A DNA stretch of 64,000 nt. Source: an uncultured Bacteroidota bacterium (GTDB lineage: Bacteria > Bacteroidota > Bacteroidia > Bacteroidales > UBA12077). The notes beneath the pieces are model-generated. The model was not told where the DNA came from. It searched no databases and saw nothing but the letters and a program-made list of their open reading frames with translations. The position numbers were made by a program, and so were the translations under genes. Positions 48,150 through 56,560 of this stretch are shown here, one piece after another. Each line of letters starts with the position of its first letter. Within the stretch, counting starts at the first letter, position 1. The stretch spans positions 27,504 to 91,503 of the forward strand of contig CAJXLK010000014.1 in NCBI GenBank assembly GCA_913055635.1, in the 5' to 3' direction.

Positions 48150-48923
48150 TTATTCCTGGCAATGCGGGCAGAAATAAAATCCGCGGCCCGAGCGTTTGTC
48201 TTTTTTTATTGCCCCCCCACATCGCGGACAGTATTCACCTTCTTTTCTTCGGGGAATGATGAAATGGGCCGGCATCTTCTCCGGAATGGCATGATGCTCA
48301 ATGGCCGTTTGTAAGACATCGTTCATGGCGTGGAATAATCTGACCAACTGGATTTCTGACAGGTCGTTGATTTTGGTTTTGGGATGAAACCTTGCCTGGA
48401 AGCATATTTCGTCGGAATAGATGTTGCCGATTCCGGATATGAAGGACTGGTCCATCAGGGCGGATTTAATCATGCCCTTTTTCTTTTGGGCCCTTTCCAT
48501 GAAGGCATCCTCTTTTAGGGCCAGGGCATCCGGACCGGCTTTCATGTATTGGCAGAAGGCTTCAATATCGTCGGTTATATACAACCGGCCAAGTTTACGG
48601 GGATTGATGAAATGCAGGCTGTACCCGTTGGTATAGTTAAATGTGGCTTTGGCATAGCCGGGTTTATCTCCCTGGTTGTATTCAAGCCAGCCAGTCATTC
48701 CAAAGTGCATGACCAAAACGGTTTCGCCCGAGGTAGGCATCAAAAGGTATTTGCCCCGGCGCTTTGCTTCGGTAAACCAATAGCCCCTGAGGGATTCTGA
48801 AAGGTTCTGGGGGCTGGAGGCAGCCACCTTTTGATCATCAATCTCTACCGCTTCAATGGCCTGGTTCAAGGCATGGGTTTCGGCAGTTCTTCTGAAAATC
48901 TCTACATCTGGTAGTTCTGGCAT
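48150..48923 (-). CDS. Fpg/Nei-family DNA glycosylase
   Basis: A 257-residue base-excision repair enzyme that removes oxidised bases and nicks the DNA. The N-terminal PELPDVE carries the catalytic Pro and Glu (residues 2 and 3 after Met), KRRGKYLLM contains the active-site Lys, and the helix-two-turn-helix FISGIGNIYSDEICFQA and a C-terminal zinc finger (CPRCGGAI and CPHC, four cysteines) are present. MutM (8-oxoguanine) and Nei-like members cannot be separated with certainty. It appears to be monocistronic. Confidence 0.92.
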   Translation of the reverse strand: MPELPDVEIFRRTAETHALNQAIEAVEIDDQKVAASSPQNLSESLRGYWFTEAKRRGKYLLMPTSGETVLVMHFGMTGWLEYNQGDKPGYAKATFNYTNGYSLHFINPRKLGRLYITDDIEAFCQYMKAGPDALALKEDAFMERAQKKKGMIKSALMDQSFISGIGNIYSDEICFQARFHPKTKINDLSEIQLVRLFHAMNDVLQTAIEHHAIPEKMPAHFIIPRRKEGEYCPRCGGAIKKDKRSGRGFYFCPHCQE

Positions 48924-49461
48924 AGTTTGTCAATCTTATTGGGATTCAGCAATGGATCTTTAACACGAGAATTCTTTGAACAATGATATTAACTTTTAAT
49001 TCTGATTATCAACACAGGCTTTATCATATGACGGATTATCCCCAAAATTCTGCTGCTTGCCATGAATTTAACCCCAATGGCCCCGCCGCAGGCAACAGAG
49101 GTAGAGGTACCCCTGAGGTTGTCTACCCATTGGTTGGGATCCTCTATGTTGCTGCCTTGCCTGGCCAAAATTTTTTATTGCGTTGAATTTAAAAGTATGA
49201 AACCTCCCTGTTAATGCAGGGTAAGTTACAAATAAATAATCAAATGTATATCTAGCAAAATGATCATTCCAATCTCTAAAGGAAATGATTATTTGATCAT
49301 GATCATTGGTTCCATTTGCCCCTCAATATAAAAATAACCCTCTGTAGATTTTATCTTCCTGTTCAAAAGTTACTTCCAAAAGACACACAGCCTTTTTGTC
49401 ATAGCATCGCCCCCCTGGCGTATCGGACCATTGCTTTTTTTATTTTATGAGTTACCCTTCA
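48924..49461. other. intergenic with imperfect inverted repeat
   Basis: No gene is supported. CCAATGG (49075-49081) and CCATTGG (49127-49133), and GGCAACAGAGGTAGAGG (from 49091) against CCTCTATGTTGCTGCC (to 49156), form imperfect nested inverted repeats. They could be the remnant of a mobile element; no transposase is present. From 49160 on the sequence is AT-rich and featureless. Confidence 0.45.
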
Positions 49462-49493
49462 TTTGCATCTTAGAAGCTCTTTTTTTATATTTG
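49462..49493 (+). promoter_or_regulatory. Bacteroidota-type promoter
   Basis: TTTG at 49462-49465 and TATATTTG at 49486-49493 are separated by 20 nt, an exact match to the known Bacteroidota consensus TTTG-N19-21-TAnnTTTG. It would start transcription near 49500 and give a 5' leader of about 124 nt before the lipoprotein gene. Confidence 0.65.
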
Positions 49494-49623
49494 ATAAATA
49501 GGAAGTTATGGTTTTTTTCTGTTTTGTGGCATTTAATCGTGGTTTATCAGATGGTTGGCATATTCAACCAATAAAGCTCTGTATTGTTGTAGCCATGATG
49601 TTTAACTTTAATTTTTGCAGCTT

Positions 49624-49944
49624 ATGAAACTCAAACAATCTTTATTTTTGGTATTTATTACCGCCATATTGTTGGGGGCAGCCAGTTGTGGAGGCGGTGG
49701 TGTTGATGTGGTTGAAAGTGGCACCTATGAAGGGACCATCACTGAGGTCAATGCAGAGGAGCAGGAAATCTACGTAGAGACTCCTGATGAGAAGAAACTG
49801 GAGCTTTATTTTACCGATAGCACGGAACTCACCCAGGACGGGGCAGAAGTAGATTTCTCCGAATTGCAGAAGAATCAAAAGGTGGAAGTAACCGTAGAAA
49901 AGATGGGCAAGAAGCTCAATCCGCTAAAGGTAAAAATTCAATAG
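49624..49944 (+). CDS. small lipoprotein
   Basis: A 106-residue lipoprotein: a hydrophobic signal ends in a lipobox (LLGAASC), followed by a short GGGG linker. The mature part is a small acidic beta-rich domain (TYEGTITEVNAEEQEIYVE, then ELYFTDSTELTQDG and KVEVTVEKMGKKL), similar in layout to single-domain OB-like or DUF5666-type repeats. The start was set at the ATG giving the signal peptide. The DUF2231 gene begins 9 nt after the stop, so the two are co-transcribed. Function unknown. Confidence 0.8.
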   Translation: MKLKQSLFLVFITAILLGAASCGGGGVDVVESGTYEGTITEVNAEEQEIYVETPDEKKLELYFTDSTELTQDGAEVDFSELQKNQKVEVTVEKMGKKLNPLKVKIQ

Positions 49945-49952
49945 TTTTATAC

Positions 49953-50465
49953 ATGGAAGCTTTGCCCTCGATGTGGCGAACAGAGTTGATGCATCCTCTG
50001 TTCGTCCACTTTCCTGTTGCCTTATTGATTTTAGCAGCGGCGGTATTAGTCATCGCACGGTTCAACATTTTTCCGAAGCAGCGTCAAACCCTTCATTGTG
50101 CCGGATGGATTATTCTTTTCCCTGGGGTGATTTTAGCCTGGATCAGTGTCTATACAGGCATCCAGGCTGACGGGGTGGTGGGTCGTGAAGTATGTGACCC
50201 GACGGTTTTGGAAGACCACGAGCGGTTTGCCTTTTTAACCTCCTATCTTTTTACCGCTGCGGCGATAGGAGAACTTGCCGATTGGTTTTTAAAAGCAAAG
50301 ACCTGGTGGAAGGGCATTCGTAAGGGTGTGGCTGCTTTGTTGGTGGTTTTGTATCTTGGTGGCGCTACCGGTATTGGGTATGTAGGGCACCTTGGAGCAA
50401 AACTGGTCTATCAACAGGCCGCTGCCGTTCATCAGCCTTCCGAAGATTGTTCGGAATTCGAATGA
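49953..50465 (+). CDS. DUF2231 membrane protein
   Basis: A 170-residue integral membrane protein with four hydrophobic segments. MHPLFVHFPVALLILAAAV is the typical opening of the DUF2231 family, and the conserved His residues of this helix and the later YVGHLGAKLVYQ could bind haem or metal, as proposed for the family. The role is unknown. It is probably co-transcribed with the lipoprotein and ends before a terminator. Confidence 0.82.
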   Translation: MEALPSMWRTELMHPLFVHFPVALLILAAAVLVIARFNIFPKQRQTLHCAGWIILFPGVILAWISVYTGIQADGVVGREVCDPTVLEDHERFAFLTSYLFTAAAIGELADWFLKAKTWWKGIRKGVAALLVVLYLGGATGIGYVGHLGAKLVYQQAAAVHQPSEDCSEFE

Positions 50466-50540
50466 TTCAATGGCCCCTTATATATACCCACACTTTTCTT
50501 CTGCTTCCCTCCAGGCCGGGAAACAAATTGCGATTTAATC

Positions 50541-50640
50541 TACCCCGCTTAGCGGGGGGCAGAGATAGCTGCCATAGAGATTACTGCTTACAACGACTCT
50601 GTTGACGCCCCCGCTTAACGTGGCAGACAAGAACATATAG
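50541..50640. repeat. CCCCGCTTAGCGGGG palindrome cluster
   Basis: CCCCGCTTAGCGGGG at 50543-50557 is a palindrome identical in core to those at 31.75 and 31.81 kb. Related half-sites CCCCCGCTTAACG (near 50611) and CCCCGCTTTG (near 50661) follow, so the 200 bp after the DUF2231 gene is a cluster of decaying copies. Confidence 0.7.
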
Positions 50641-50677
50641 CCCCCCTCGCTTTAAGACAACCCCGCTTTGTGACGTG

Positions 50678-50713
50678 CCTGCTTAATGAGGAGGCCGCTA
50701 AGCGGGTTTTTTT
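50678..50713 (+). terminator. intrinsic terminator
   Basis: CCTGCTTA pairs with TAAGCGGG (one G-T wobble) around a 13-nt loop, followed by seven T. It lies between the convergent DUF2231 and DoxD-DoxA genes and appears built from the palindrome cluster. Confidence 0.7.
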
Positions 50714-50720
50714 GCTTTTG

Positions 50721-51749
50721 TTATTGCGGACCGCTGAAGGTCTTACCGCTGATGTCGGTCAGGATAAAACGATAATCTGTCCTTTTTTTGAGCCTGATAT
50801 CAGAGGGCAGCTCCAACTTCACCCTGGCTTTTGACCCCAGGGGGATTACCAGGCTGTGCTTGCCCGCTTTGATCTTGTTGATATGCGCATTGTTGATTTG
50901 CTGTTGGCTGATGTTTTTTAAATCAGCCTGATCAAACGTATGAAGCACATGGCCGGAGTTGTCCACCATTTTAACCTGGATAATGAAAGCGCCGTATGTC
51001 TCCGGCCCCTTATCGCGGTATAGCTGCAGGCTTAGGGTGGAGTCGCTGATGCGTTTATAATCCATAACCTGGATGTCGGGTTTTTTGGAATAGTTATGCA
51101 ACTGGCCCCAGAGGCCACCGTGATGGACCTGGTTCATGGCGATTACATAGAGGATCACAATACCCGCTGCTGTATAAGCGGTTTTCCTGAAAAACCGGCT
51201 GTTGGAAGCGGGCAGGGGCAGGGTTAAAAATTGCCACCATCTTTTGTTGGCCAAACCCGGATTGCGCCGGTTTAGCAGGCTGTCCAGCGAATAGCTGCCA
51301 CTTCCGTAGAGGGTGATCACCATGCCTATGGCCACCAGCATGGAGGCGATTTGCCATTCATCCAGGCAGGTGGGCCCCAGCCATCCTGATGTATGCATCA
51401 ATCCCACGGCAAGGCCCAGCAAAAGCAATCCACTCAGCCGGGAGAGAAATCCCACGATCAAAAGGATTCCTGCTACCCATTCCGAAACCGTGAAGACATA
51501 GGTGAACACATTCATCTGCTCCGGGTTTTCCACAAAACGCCCGAGCATGCTTTTGAAAAGGCCATTGGCATGGGGGTAAAAAGTGTTGATCTTATGCCCC
51601 AGCCACTGCGGGGCTTCCATAATGTGCTTTTCGGGTACCAGCACCACCCGCCTCCAAAAGGCCGAGAAAAAAAGCCATCCGGCCACCAACCTCAAAGGAA
51701 GCATGATGGCCCCAATGTACTTGTGGGAAGAAGTTTGTTCGCTCATCAT
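50721..51749 (-). CDS. DoxD-DoxA fusion, thiosulfate:quinone oxidoreductase-like
   Basis: A 342-residue membrane protein that joins the two subunits of the archaeal thiosulfate:quinone oxidoreductase. The N-terminal half (to about 150) is a DoxD-type four-helix membrane domain with LRLVAGWLFFSAFWRRVVL and ETVSEWVAGI-like (VFTVSEWVAGILLIVGF) helices; after a fifth helix the C-terminal 120 residues form the exported DoxA-type beta domain (QVMDYKRISDSTLSL to TDISGKTFSG). Fused forms exist in other Bacteroidota. Whether it oxidises thiosulfate in this organism is not shown. I chose the ATG at 51749, which removes 27 improbable residues. The thioredoxin-like gene lies divergent, 244 bp away. Confidence 0.8.
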   Translation of the reverse strand: MMSEQTSSHKYIGAIMLPLRLVAGWLFFSAFWRRVVLVPEKHIMEAPQWLGHKINTFYPHANGLFKSMLGRFVENPEQMNVFTYVFTVSEWVAGILLIVGFLSRLSGLLLLGLAVGLMHTSGWLGPTCLDEWQIASMLVAIGMVITLYGSGSYSLDSLLNRRNPGLANKRWWQFLTLPLPASNSRFFRKTAYTAAGIVILYVIAMNQVHHGGLWGQLHNYSKKPDIQVMDYKRISDSTLSLQLYRDKGPETYGAFIIQVKMVDNSGHVLHTFDQADLKNISQQQINNAHINKIKAGKHSLVIPLGSKARVKLELPSDIRLKKRTDYRFILTDISGKTFSGPQ

Positions 51750-51993
51750 TCGGAATTTGATTTTTATGTTTTTCCACTGATTCGGGGAACCAATGGCCAG
51801 GGGGCTTTGTTCATGAATGGCCCCAAACATACTGGCAGAAAGACATGTTGCCTTTTCTCCGGATTGACCCGCACGCCCCTGAAATCCCCCGATACGGTTG
51901 CCGGTTTAAAAGATCAGCTCAGGTGTTTTGAGATTTTCACAAAAAGACCCTATTTTGCAAATCAATTTCAACCCTTGAAAAAAAAAGACCTAC

Positions 51994-52335
51994 ATGAAAA
52001 TTACCATGGTAAAGAAAATACTCGAAGATGGCAATGAATGCAAGAAATGCCGTGAAGTGAGTGAAAGACTTCAAGCCCATAACGAAATGACAAAAATAGA
52101 CCGTGTGGCTTATGCCGATGTTCGCCAACCCGACTCCGACGGGTTTAAACTGGCAGAAAAACATAACATGGACACCACACCGTTTTTTATCGTTGAAGAT
52201 GAACAGGGTGAAACCGTTTACCGCACCTACCTCGAATTGCGCAAGCATGCCTTTAAGCAGGATCCTGACGAGCAGGATGTTGAGATTGAGAAAAAAAGAC
52301 AGGCCCCGCCCGAAGACGATATGTTTTTTCTCTGA
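51994..52335 (+). CDS. thioredoxin-fold protein with CxxC
   Basis: A 113-residue protein without a signal peptide. ECKKCREV supplies a CxxC pair (Cys16, Cys19) in the usual position after the first strand, and TTPFFIVED has the cis-Pro (Pro64) that faces the active site. The order of strands fits a short glutaredoxin/thioredoxin-like fold; the C-terminal 25 residues are charged. A thiol-disulfide or persulfide carrier is plausible. It is divergent from the DoxD-DoxA gene, which suggests, without proving, a joint role in sulfur chemistry. Confidence 0.75.
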   Translation: MKITMVKKILEDGNECKKCREVSERLQAHNEMTKIDRVAYADVRQPDSDGFKLAEKHNMDTTPFFIVEDEQGETVYRTYLELRKHAFKQDPDEQDVEIEKKRQAPPEDDMFFL

Positions 52336-52591
52336 TTTTTTGTTCCCTTCATAAAACAATCTTTGGGTACATACGGGTGAAGATATTTTGCAAGGATTTG
52401 AATCACAAGGTTTGTGTAGGATGTCCGGGATGAGGGGAGGGTTGTTTGATTGACCCCCAGTGTTTTGTAAGCTTTTGTAATGGATGGCTTTTATCTCCCT
52501 GAGTGTCCTGAAAAAATCTTTCAGGGAATGGGTGATTTTGAATAAAAAATGCGTATCTTTCTATTGATTTTCACCCATTAAAAGCAAAAAA

Positions 52592-55579
52592 ATGAAATTA
52601 AAACCATTAAAAAGCCTTATTTCGGGGGTATTGCTTGCCTCCATCTTTCTTCTATCCTGTCAGTCAGAACAGTTTGAGGTGGGTTCAACCTACCATGGAT
52701 TCAAACTGCTCAAAAAAGAATTCATCCAGGAAGTGAATTCCGATGTCTATTACTTTGAGCATGAGAAAAGCGGAGCGCGGTTGATGAAAATCGCCAACGA
52801 CGACAAGAACAAGACATTCTGTGCCGCTTTTAAAACCCTGCCTCAGTCGGATTGTGGAACACCCCACATCATTGAACATTCGGTGTTGAACGGCTCAAAG
52901 AACTTTCCGGTGAAGAGTCCCTTTACGGTTTTAACCAAGGGATCACTGAATACTTTTCTCAATGCCATGACCGCCAGCGATGTCACGTTTTATCCGGTGG
53001 CCAGTATGAATGACAAGGATTTTCGCAATCTGATGCATGTTTACCTTGATGCGGTCTTCTTCCCGAAGATCTATGAAAATCCTAAAATATTCAAACAGGA
53101 AGCCTGGCATTATGAACTCACCGGCAAAGACAAGCCCGTAGAGTATAAAGGGGTGGTTTATAATGAGATGAAGGGTTCTTTTTCAAATCCTTCCCGGGAG
53201 CTGGGCTATCACATCGATAAACATTTGTTTCCCGATAATACCTACGGTTATTCATCCGGCGGACATCCCGAGGCCATTCCCGATTTGACCTATGAACAGT
53301 TTAAGCAGTTCCACCAGAAATATTATCATCCCACCAACAGCTATTTGTATTTATATGGTGATTCTGACATAAAGCGTGATCTGGCATTCATCCACAAGGA
53401 ATACCTTTCCCAGTTCGGGCGTCTGGACAGGCGGGCTGAGATCAACCACCAGGAACCTTTCGGGAAGATGAAGGAAGTGGTTGAGTATTACCCGGTGGCG
53501 CAGTCGGCTGATACCGAGAACAAGACTTTTTTGGCGATGGACTGGGTTGCCGGGGAAGGCGCCGATCAAAAAATGCAGTTTATGATGGGTTTGCTGGCCG
53601 AGGCACTGGTCAATCATGAATCGGGGCCGGTACGCCTGGCTTTGCAGGAGGCTGGCATTGGCCGCGACATCAACGCTTATTATTCCTCCAATAAGCAGGG
53701 GGTCTTTCAGTTGACCGTCAAAAATGCCAATCTCTCTGATAAGGAGCGGTTCCGGCAGGTGGTCACCCAAACCCTTGAAGATGTTGCCCGAGAAGGCATT
53801 GACCGCGATGTGCTGCAGGGCATCATCAACCGCTATGAATTCCGGTTGCGCGAAGGCGACAACGCCCAAAAAGGCCTTACTTACCTTTTTCAGTCGCGAA
53901 ACGGGTGGCTTTATGGGGATGATCCGTTTTTGAGCCTGAAATGGGAAAAGCCGCTGGCAGCTACCAAACAGGCGGTTGAGGACGGGGAGTTTGAAGAGGT
54001 GATCCGCACGAACCTTTTGAACAACCCCCATTCCTTGCTTATTGCACTGGTTCCAAAACCTGGTCTGCAGGCCGAGAGAAACCAGCGGATTGCCGAAGAA
54101 TGTGCCCAATATAAAGCTTCTCTTTCCGGGGAAGAAAAGGAAAGGCTGATCAAAGAAACCGAAGAACTGATCGCCTACCAGAAAAGAAAGGATGACCCGG
54201 AAGATCTGGCCAAAGTTCCCCTGCTGTCGCTCAGTGAAATTGACAAAAAAGCCGATTATTTCGAGCTTCGGCAGAAGAAGGCCCATGGCCTTGAGCAACT
54301 CCATTACCCAACCTTCACCAATGATATCCTCTACAGCCAGTTCCTCTTCGATGCAAAGGTCATTGACCGGGAACAAATCCCATACATGCGCCTGCTCTCT
54401 TATATCCTGAGCGACCTGAACACGGAAAATTATTCCTTCGGTGAGCTCAACAATGCGCTGAATACCCACCTGGGGGGATTTTCTACCAGCCTTCGCACCG
54501 ATCTTAAAGACCATAACGACGATCAGCTTCAGGCCCATTTTGTGGTCCGGACCAAGGCGCTGAATGAAAAAGCCGACAAACTCTTCGAACTCACCGAAGA
54601 AGTGCTTTACCACTCCAAACTGGATGATAAAGAGCGCCTGAAAACCCTCCTGACCAAGCATCAAGCACGACTCTACGCGATGACCCAGCGCAATGGCCTT
54701 CAGATGGCCATGACCCGCCTCGCTTCTTACTATTCCAACCAGGGGCAGTTTGATGAGCTGACCCGGGGATATAGCTATTATTCTTTCATTAACGAGCTGA
54801 TGGAAAATTATGATGCCCGGTATGAAGAAATCGTGGCTAACCTCGAGGAAGTGGCCGGTCTGCTGTTCAATAAAGACAACATGATCGCCTATGTGGCCTG
54901 TAGCAAAGATGACCTGTCCAAATACAACGACGGGCTCAAGACCCTGGTCCAAAACATGCCCAATGAGCGACATCCCACCCATCAGTGGAAATTCGAGTTC
55001 GAAAAGAAGAATGAAGGGATGCTCACCTCATCTAAGGTCCAGTATGTGACCAAAGGCTATAATTTTAAGAAGCTGGGCTTTGATTACAATGGCAAGATGC
55101 GGGTGATGAACCAGATCCTCTCGCGGGAATGGCTGAACAATCAGATCCGGGTCATCGGTGGTGCTTATGGCGGTTTCTGCGGATTTTCGGAATCCGGAAA
55201 CTTTTATTTTGCTTCCTACCGCGATCCCAATCTGGAGGGAACCATTGAAAACATCGATGCTTCAGCCCGTTTCCTCAAGGATTTCGACCCCAGCGAAGAA
55301 GAGATGCGGCGTTTCATCATCGGAACCATTTCCAATATGGACCGGCCCCGTTCCCCTTCCCAGGAAGGACGCACGGCTTTGTCCTATTACCTGACCCATA
55401 CCTCTAAAAAAGAGGTTCAGACCGTACGCAATGCCGTGCTCTCAACCACCGTGCAAGATATCCGCGGTATGGGCGGGTTTGTGGAGAAGATCCTCAATGA
55501 AAGTGCCCTTTGTGTCTATGGCAACGAAGATAAGATCCGCTCTCAGCAACAGCTTTTTAAAGAGACTTTTACCCTGTAA
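52592..55579 (+). CDS. PreP-like M16C metallopeptidase, lipoprotein
   Basis: A 995-residue zinc protease of the presequence-protease subgroup of M16. HIIEH at residues 92-96 is the inverted zinc motif HxxEH, and YNEMKGSFS holds the third ligand Glu. The two halves of the clamshell are joined by a helical hinge in the middle (about 500-560). An N-terminal signal with lipobox (FLLSC, Cys23) predicts an outer-membrane or periplasmic lipoprotein, unlike cytoplasmic or mitochondrial PreP. It should degrade small peptides. It is monocistronic and followed by a terminator. Confidence 0.92.
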   Translation: MKLKPLKSLISGVLLASIFLLSCQSEQFEVGSTYHGFKLLKKEFIQEVNSDVYYFEHEKSGARLMKIANDDKNKTFCAAFKTLPQSDCGTPHIIEHSVLNGSKNFPVKSPFTVLTKGSLNTFLNAMTASDVTFYPVASMNDKDFRNLMHVYLDAVFFPKIYENPKIFKQEAWHYELTGKDKPVEYKGVVYNEMKGSFSNPSRELGYHIDKHLFPDNTYGYSSGGHPEAIPDLTYEQFKQFHQKYYHPTNSYLYLYGDSDIKRDLAFIHKEYLSQFGRLDRRAEINHQEPFGKMKEVVEYYPVAQSADTENKTFLAMDWVAGEGADQKMQFMMGLLAEALVNHESGPVRLALQEAGIGRDINAYYSSNKQGVFQLTVKNANLSDKERFRQVVTQTLEDVAREGIDRDVLQGIINRYEFRLREGDNAQKGLTYLFQSRNGWLYGDDPFLSLKWEKPLAATKQAVEDGEFEEVIRTNLLNNPHSLLIALVPKPGLQAERNQRIAEECAQYKASLSGEEKERLIKETEELIAYQKRKDDPEDLAKVPLLSLSEIDKKADYFELRQKKAHGLEQLHYPTFTNDILYSQFLFDAKVIDREQIPYMRLLSYILSDLNTENYSFGELNNALNTHLGGFSTSLRTDLKDHNDDQLQAHFVVRTKALNEKADKLFELTEEVLYHSKLDDKERLKTLLTKHQARLYAMTQRNGLQMAMTRLASYYSNQGQFDELTRGYSYYSFINELMENYDARYEEIVANLEEVAGLLFNKDNMIAYVACSKDDLSKYNDGLKTLVQNMPNERHPTHQWKFEFEKKNEGMLTSSKVQYVTKGYNFKKLGFDYNGKMRVMNQILSREWLNNQIRVIGGAYGGFCGFSESGNFYFASYRDPNLEGTIENIDASARFLKDFDPSEEEMRRFIIGTISNMDRPRSPSQEGRTALSYYLTHTSKKEVQTVRNAVLSTTVQDIRGMGGFVEKILNESALCVYGNEDKIRSQQQLFKETFTL

Positions 55580-55606
55580 ACCTGCTTTTTTATTCTGAGT
55601 TTTAGA

Positions 55607-55639
55607 AAAGGGATGTTGCCTGGCAGCATCCCTTTTTTT
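55607..55639 (+). terminator. intrinsic terminator of the M16C gene
   Basis: AAAGGGATGTTGCC pairs with CAGCATCCCTTT over most of its length around a short loop, ending in seven T, 28 bp after the stop. Confidence 0.85.
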
Positions 55640-56050
55640 GATGATCAACGGGTTGATATGGAGCATTTTACCATGGGATATTTTATTGGGGCATTTTATG
55701 ATCGGATATATTATGCTGAGGCATATCATGATGGTCTGTCTGATGGAGGTCCTACTCATGGTGAATTCCCATTTCATGGTGCCTGCTGTTGTGGTAAATG
55801 AATCATCAGGGTTATGATGGGGGGCATTTCATGATGAACCATGTTATGCCGGGTCGTGTTGTGGTGTGGGGGGTTCTCATGTGACAGCTTTGCCGGGTCT
55901 TTAGGTATTAGGGCTCCATGAAGGCTCCATCTGAAGCCGACAATTGGCCCGGCAATAAAAGGTTATATAACGGGCCAAAAAATAGTTGGAATTCCAACTA
56001 AATAGCCGTAGGTTTGCCCCCTTGGATGAACAGGTGAAATTTGAAGCAAT
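55640..56050. other. intergenic, low-complexity
   Basis: About 400 bp with irregular repeats of words such as CATTTTA, CATGATG and GGGGCATTT and no convincing gene. An ORF of 62 codons at 55613-55801 reads through it but looks like translated repeat. The MarR promoter must lie near the end. Confidence 0.4.
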
Positions 56051-56560
56051 ATGAAAAAGCCTCGGAAATTGCATTCCGGATCGCATCCGGAAAGATACAG
56101 GGAAACCCAACCGCACCAGGAGGATCAATCCATCGGCAGGTTGATCTCCATTCTCCACCGGCAGGCGCAGGTGTACTTCCACCACAAGCTTGGCCCGTAT
56201 GGATTGGGTCACGGCCAGATGCCTGTTTTGATGTATATCGTTCACCATGAGGGGGTCACCCAGCATAACATCAGCCAGCATTTCCATTTGGACCGGGGCA
56301 GCACCTCCAGTTTGATCAAGGGCCTGGAGGCCCATGGGTTTGTATACAGGCAACGGGAGGAAACCGATCGCAGGGTGTACCGGTTGTATCAGACCGGAAA
56401 AACCCAACAGCTCCTGCCCGATTTTTATGCCATTTTCCGGGGATGGACCGAGCAGTTGCTGGAAGGATTCACCGACAGGGAGCGGGAGTTAGCCTTTGAC
56501 TTGTTGAACCGGATGCTGGCCAATGCCTGCCGGTATGAAAAAGGGGAGGGGCACCGATGA
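56051..56560 (+). CDS. MarR-family transcriptional regulator
   Basis: A 169-residue winged-helix regulator. GHGQMPVLMYIVHHEGVTQ leads into the helix-turn-helix HNISQHFHLDRGSTSSLIKGLEAHGFVYR and the wing REETDRRVYRLYQT, the standard MarR layout with flanking dimerisation helices. It overlaps the MATE gene by four bases (ATGA), so it almost certainly controls this exporter and itself, being released by a ligand. The ligand is unknown. Confidence 0.92.
   Translation: MKKPRKLHSGSHPERYRETQPHQEDQSIGRLISILHRQAQVYFHHKLGPYGLGHGQMPVLMYIVHHEGVTQHNISQHFHLDRGSTSSLIKGLEAHGFVYRQREETDRRVYRLYQTGKTQQLLPDFYAIFRGWTEQLLEGFTDRERELAFDLLNRMLANACRYEKGEGHR

Noticed and set aside
53351-54982. 543-codon open frame on the minus strand inside the M16C protease gene
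   Set aside because: It lies entirely antisense to a well-recognised protease, has no family motif, and its length is a by-product of codon use on the other strand.
55613-55801. 62-codon frame after the M16C protease terminator
   Set aside because: It begins inside the terminator hairpin and reads low-complexity CATGATG-type DNA; no homology signal is visible.
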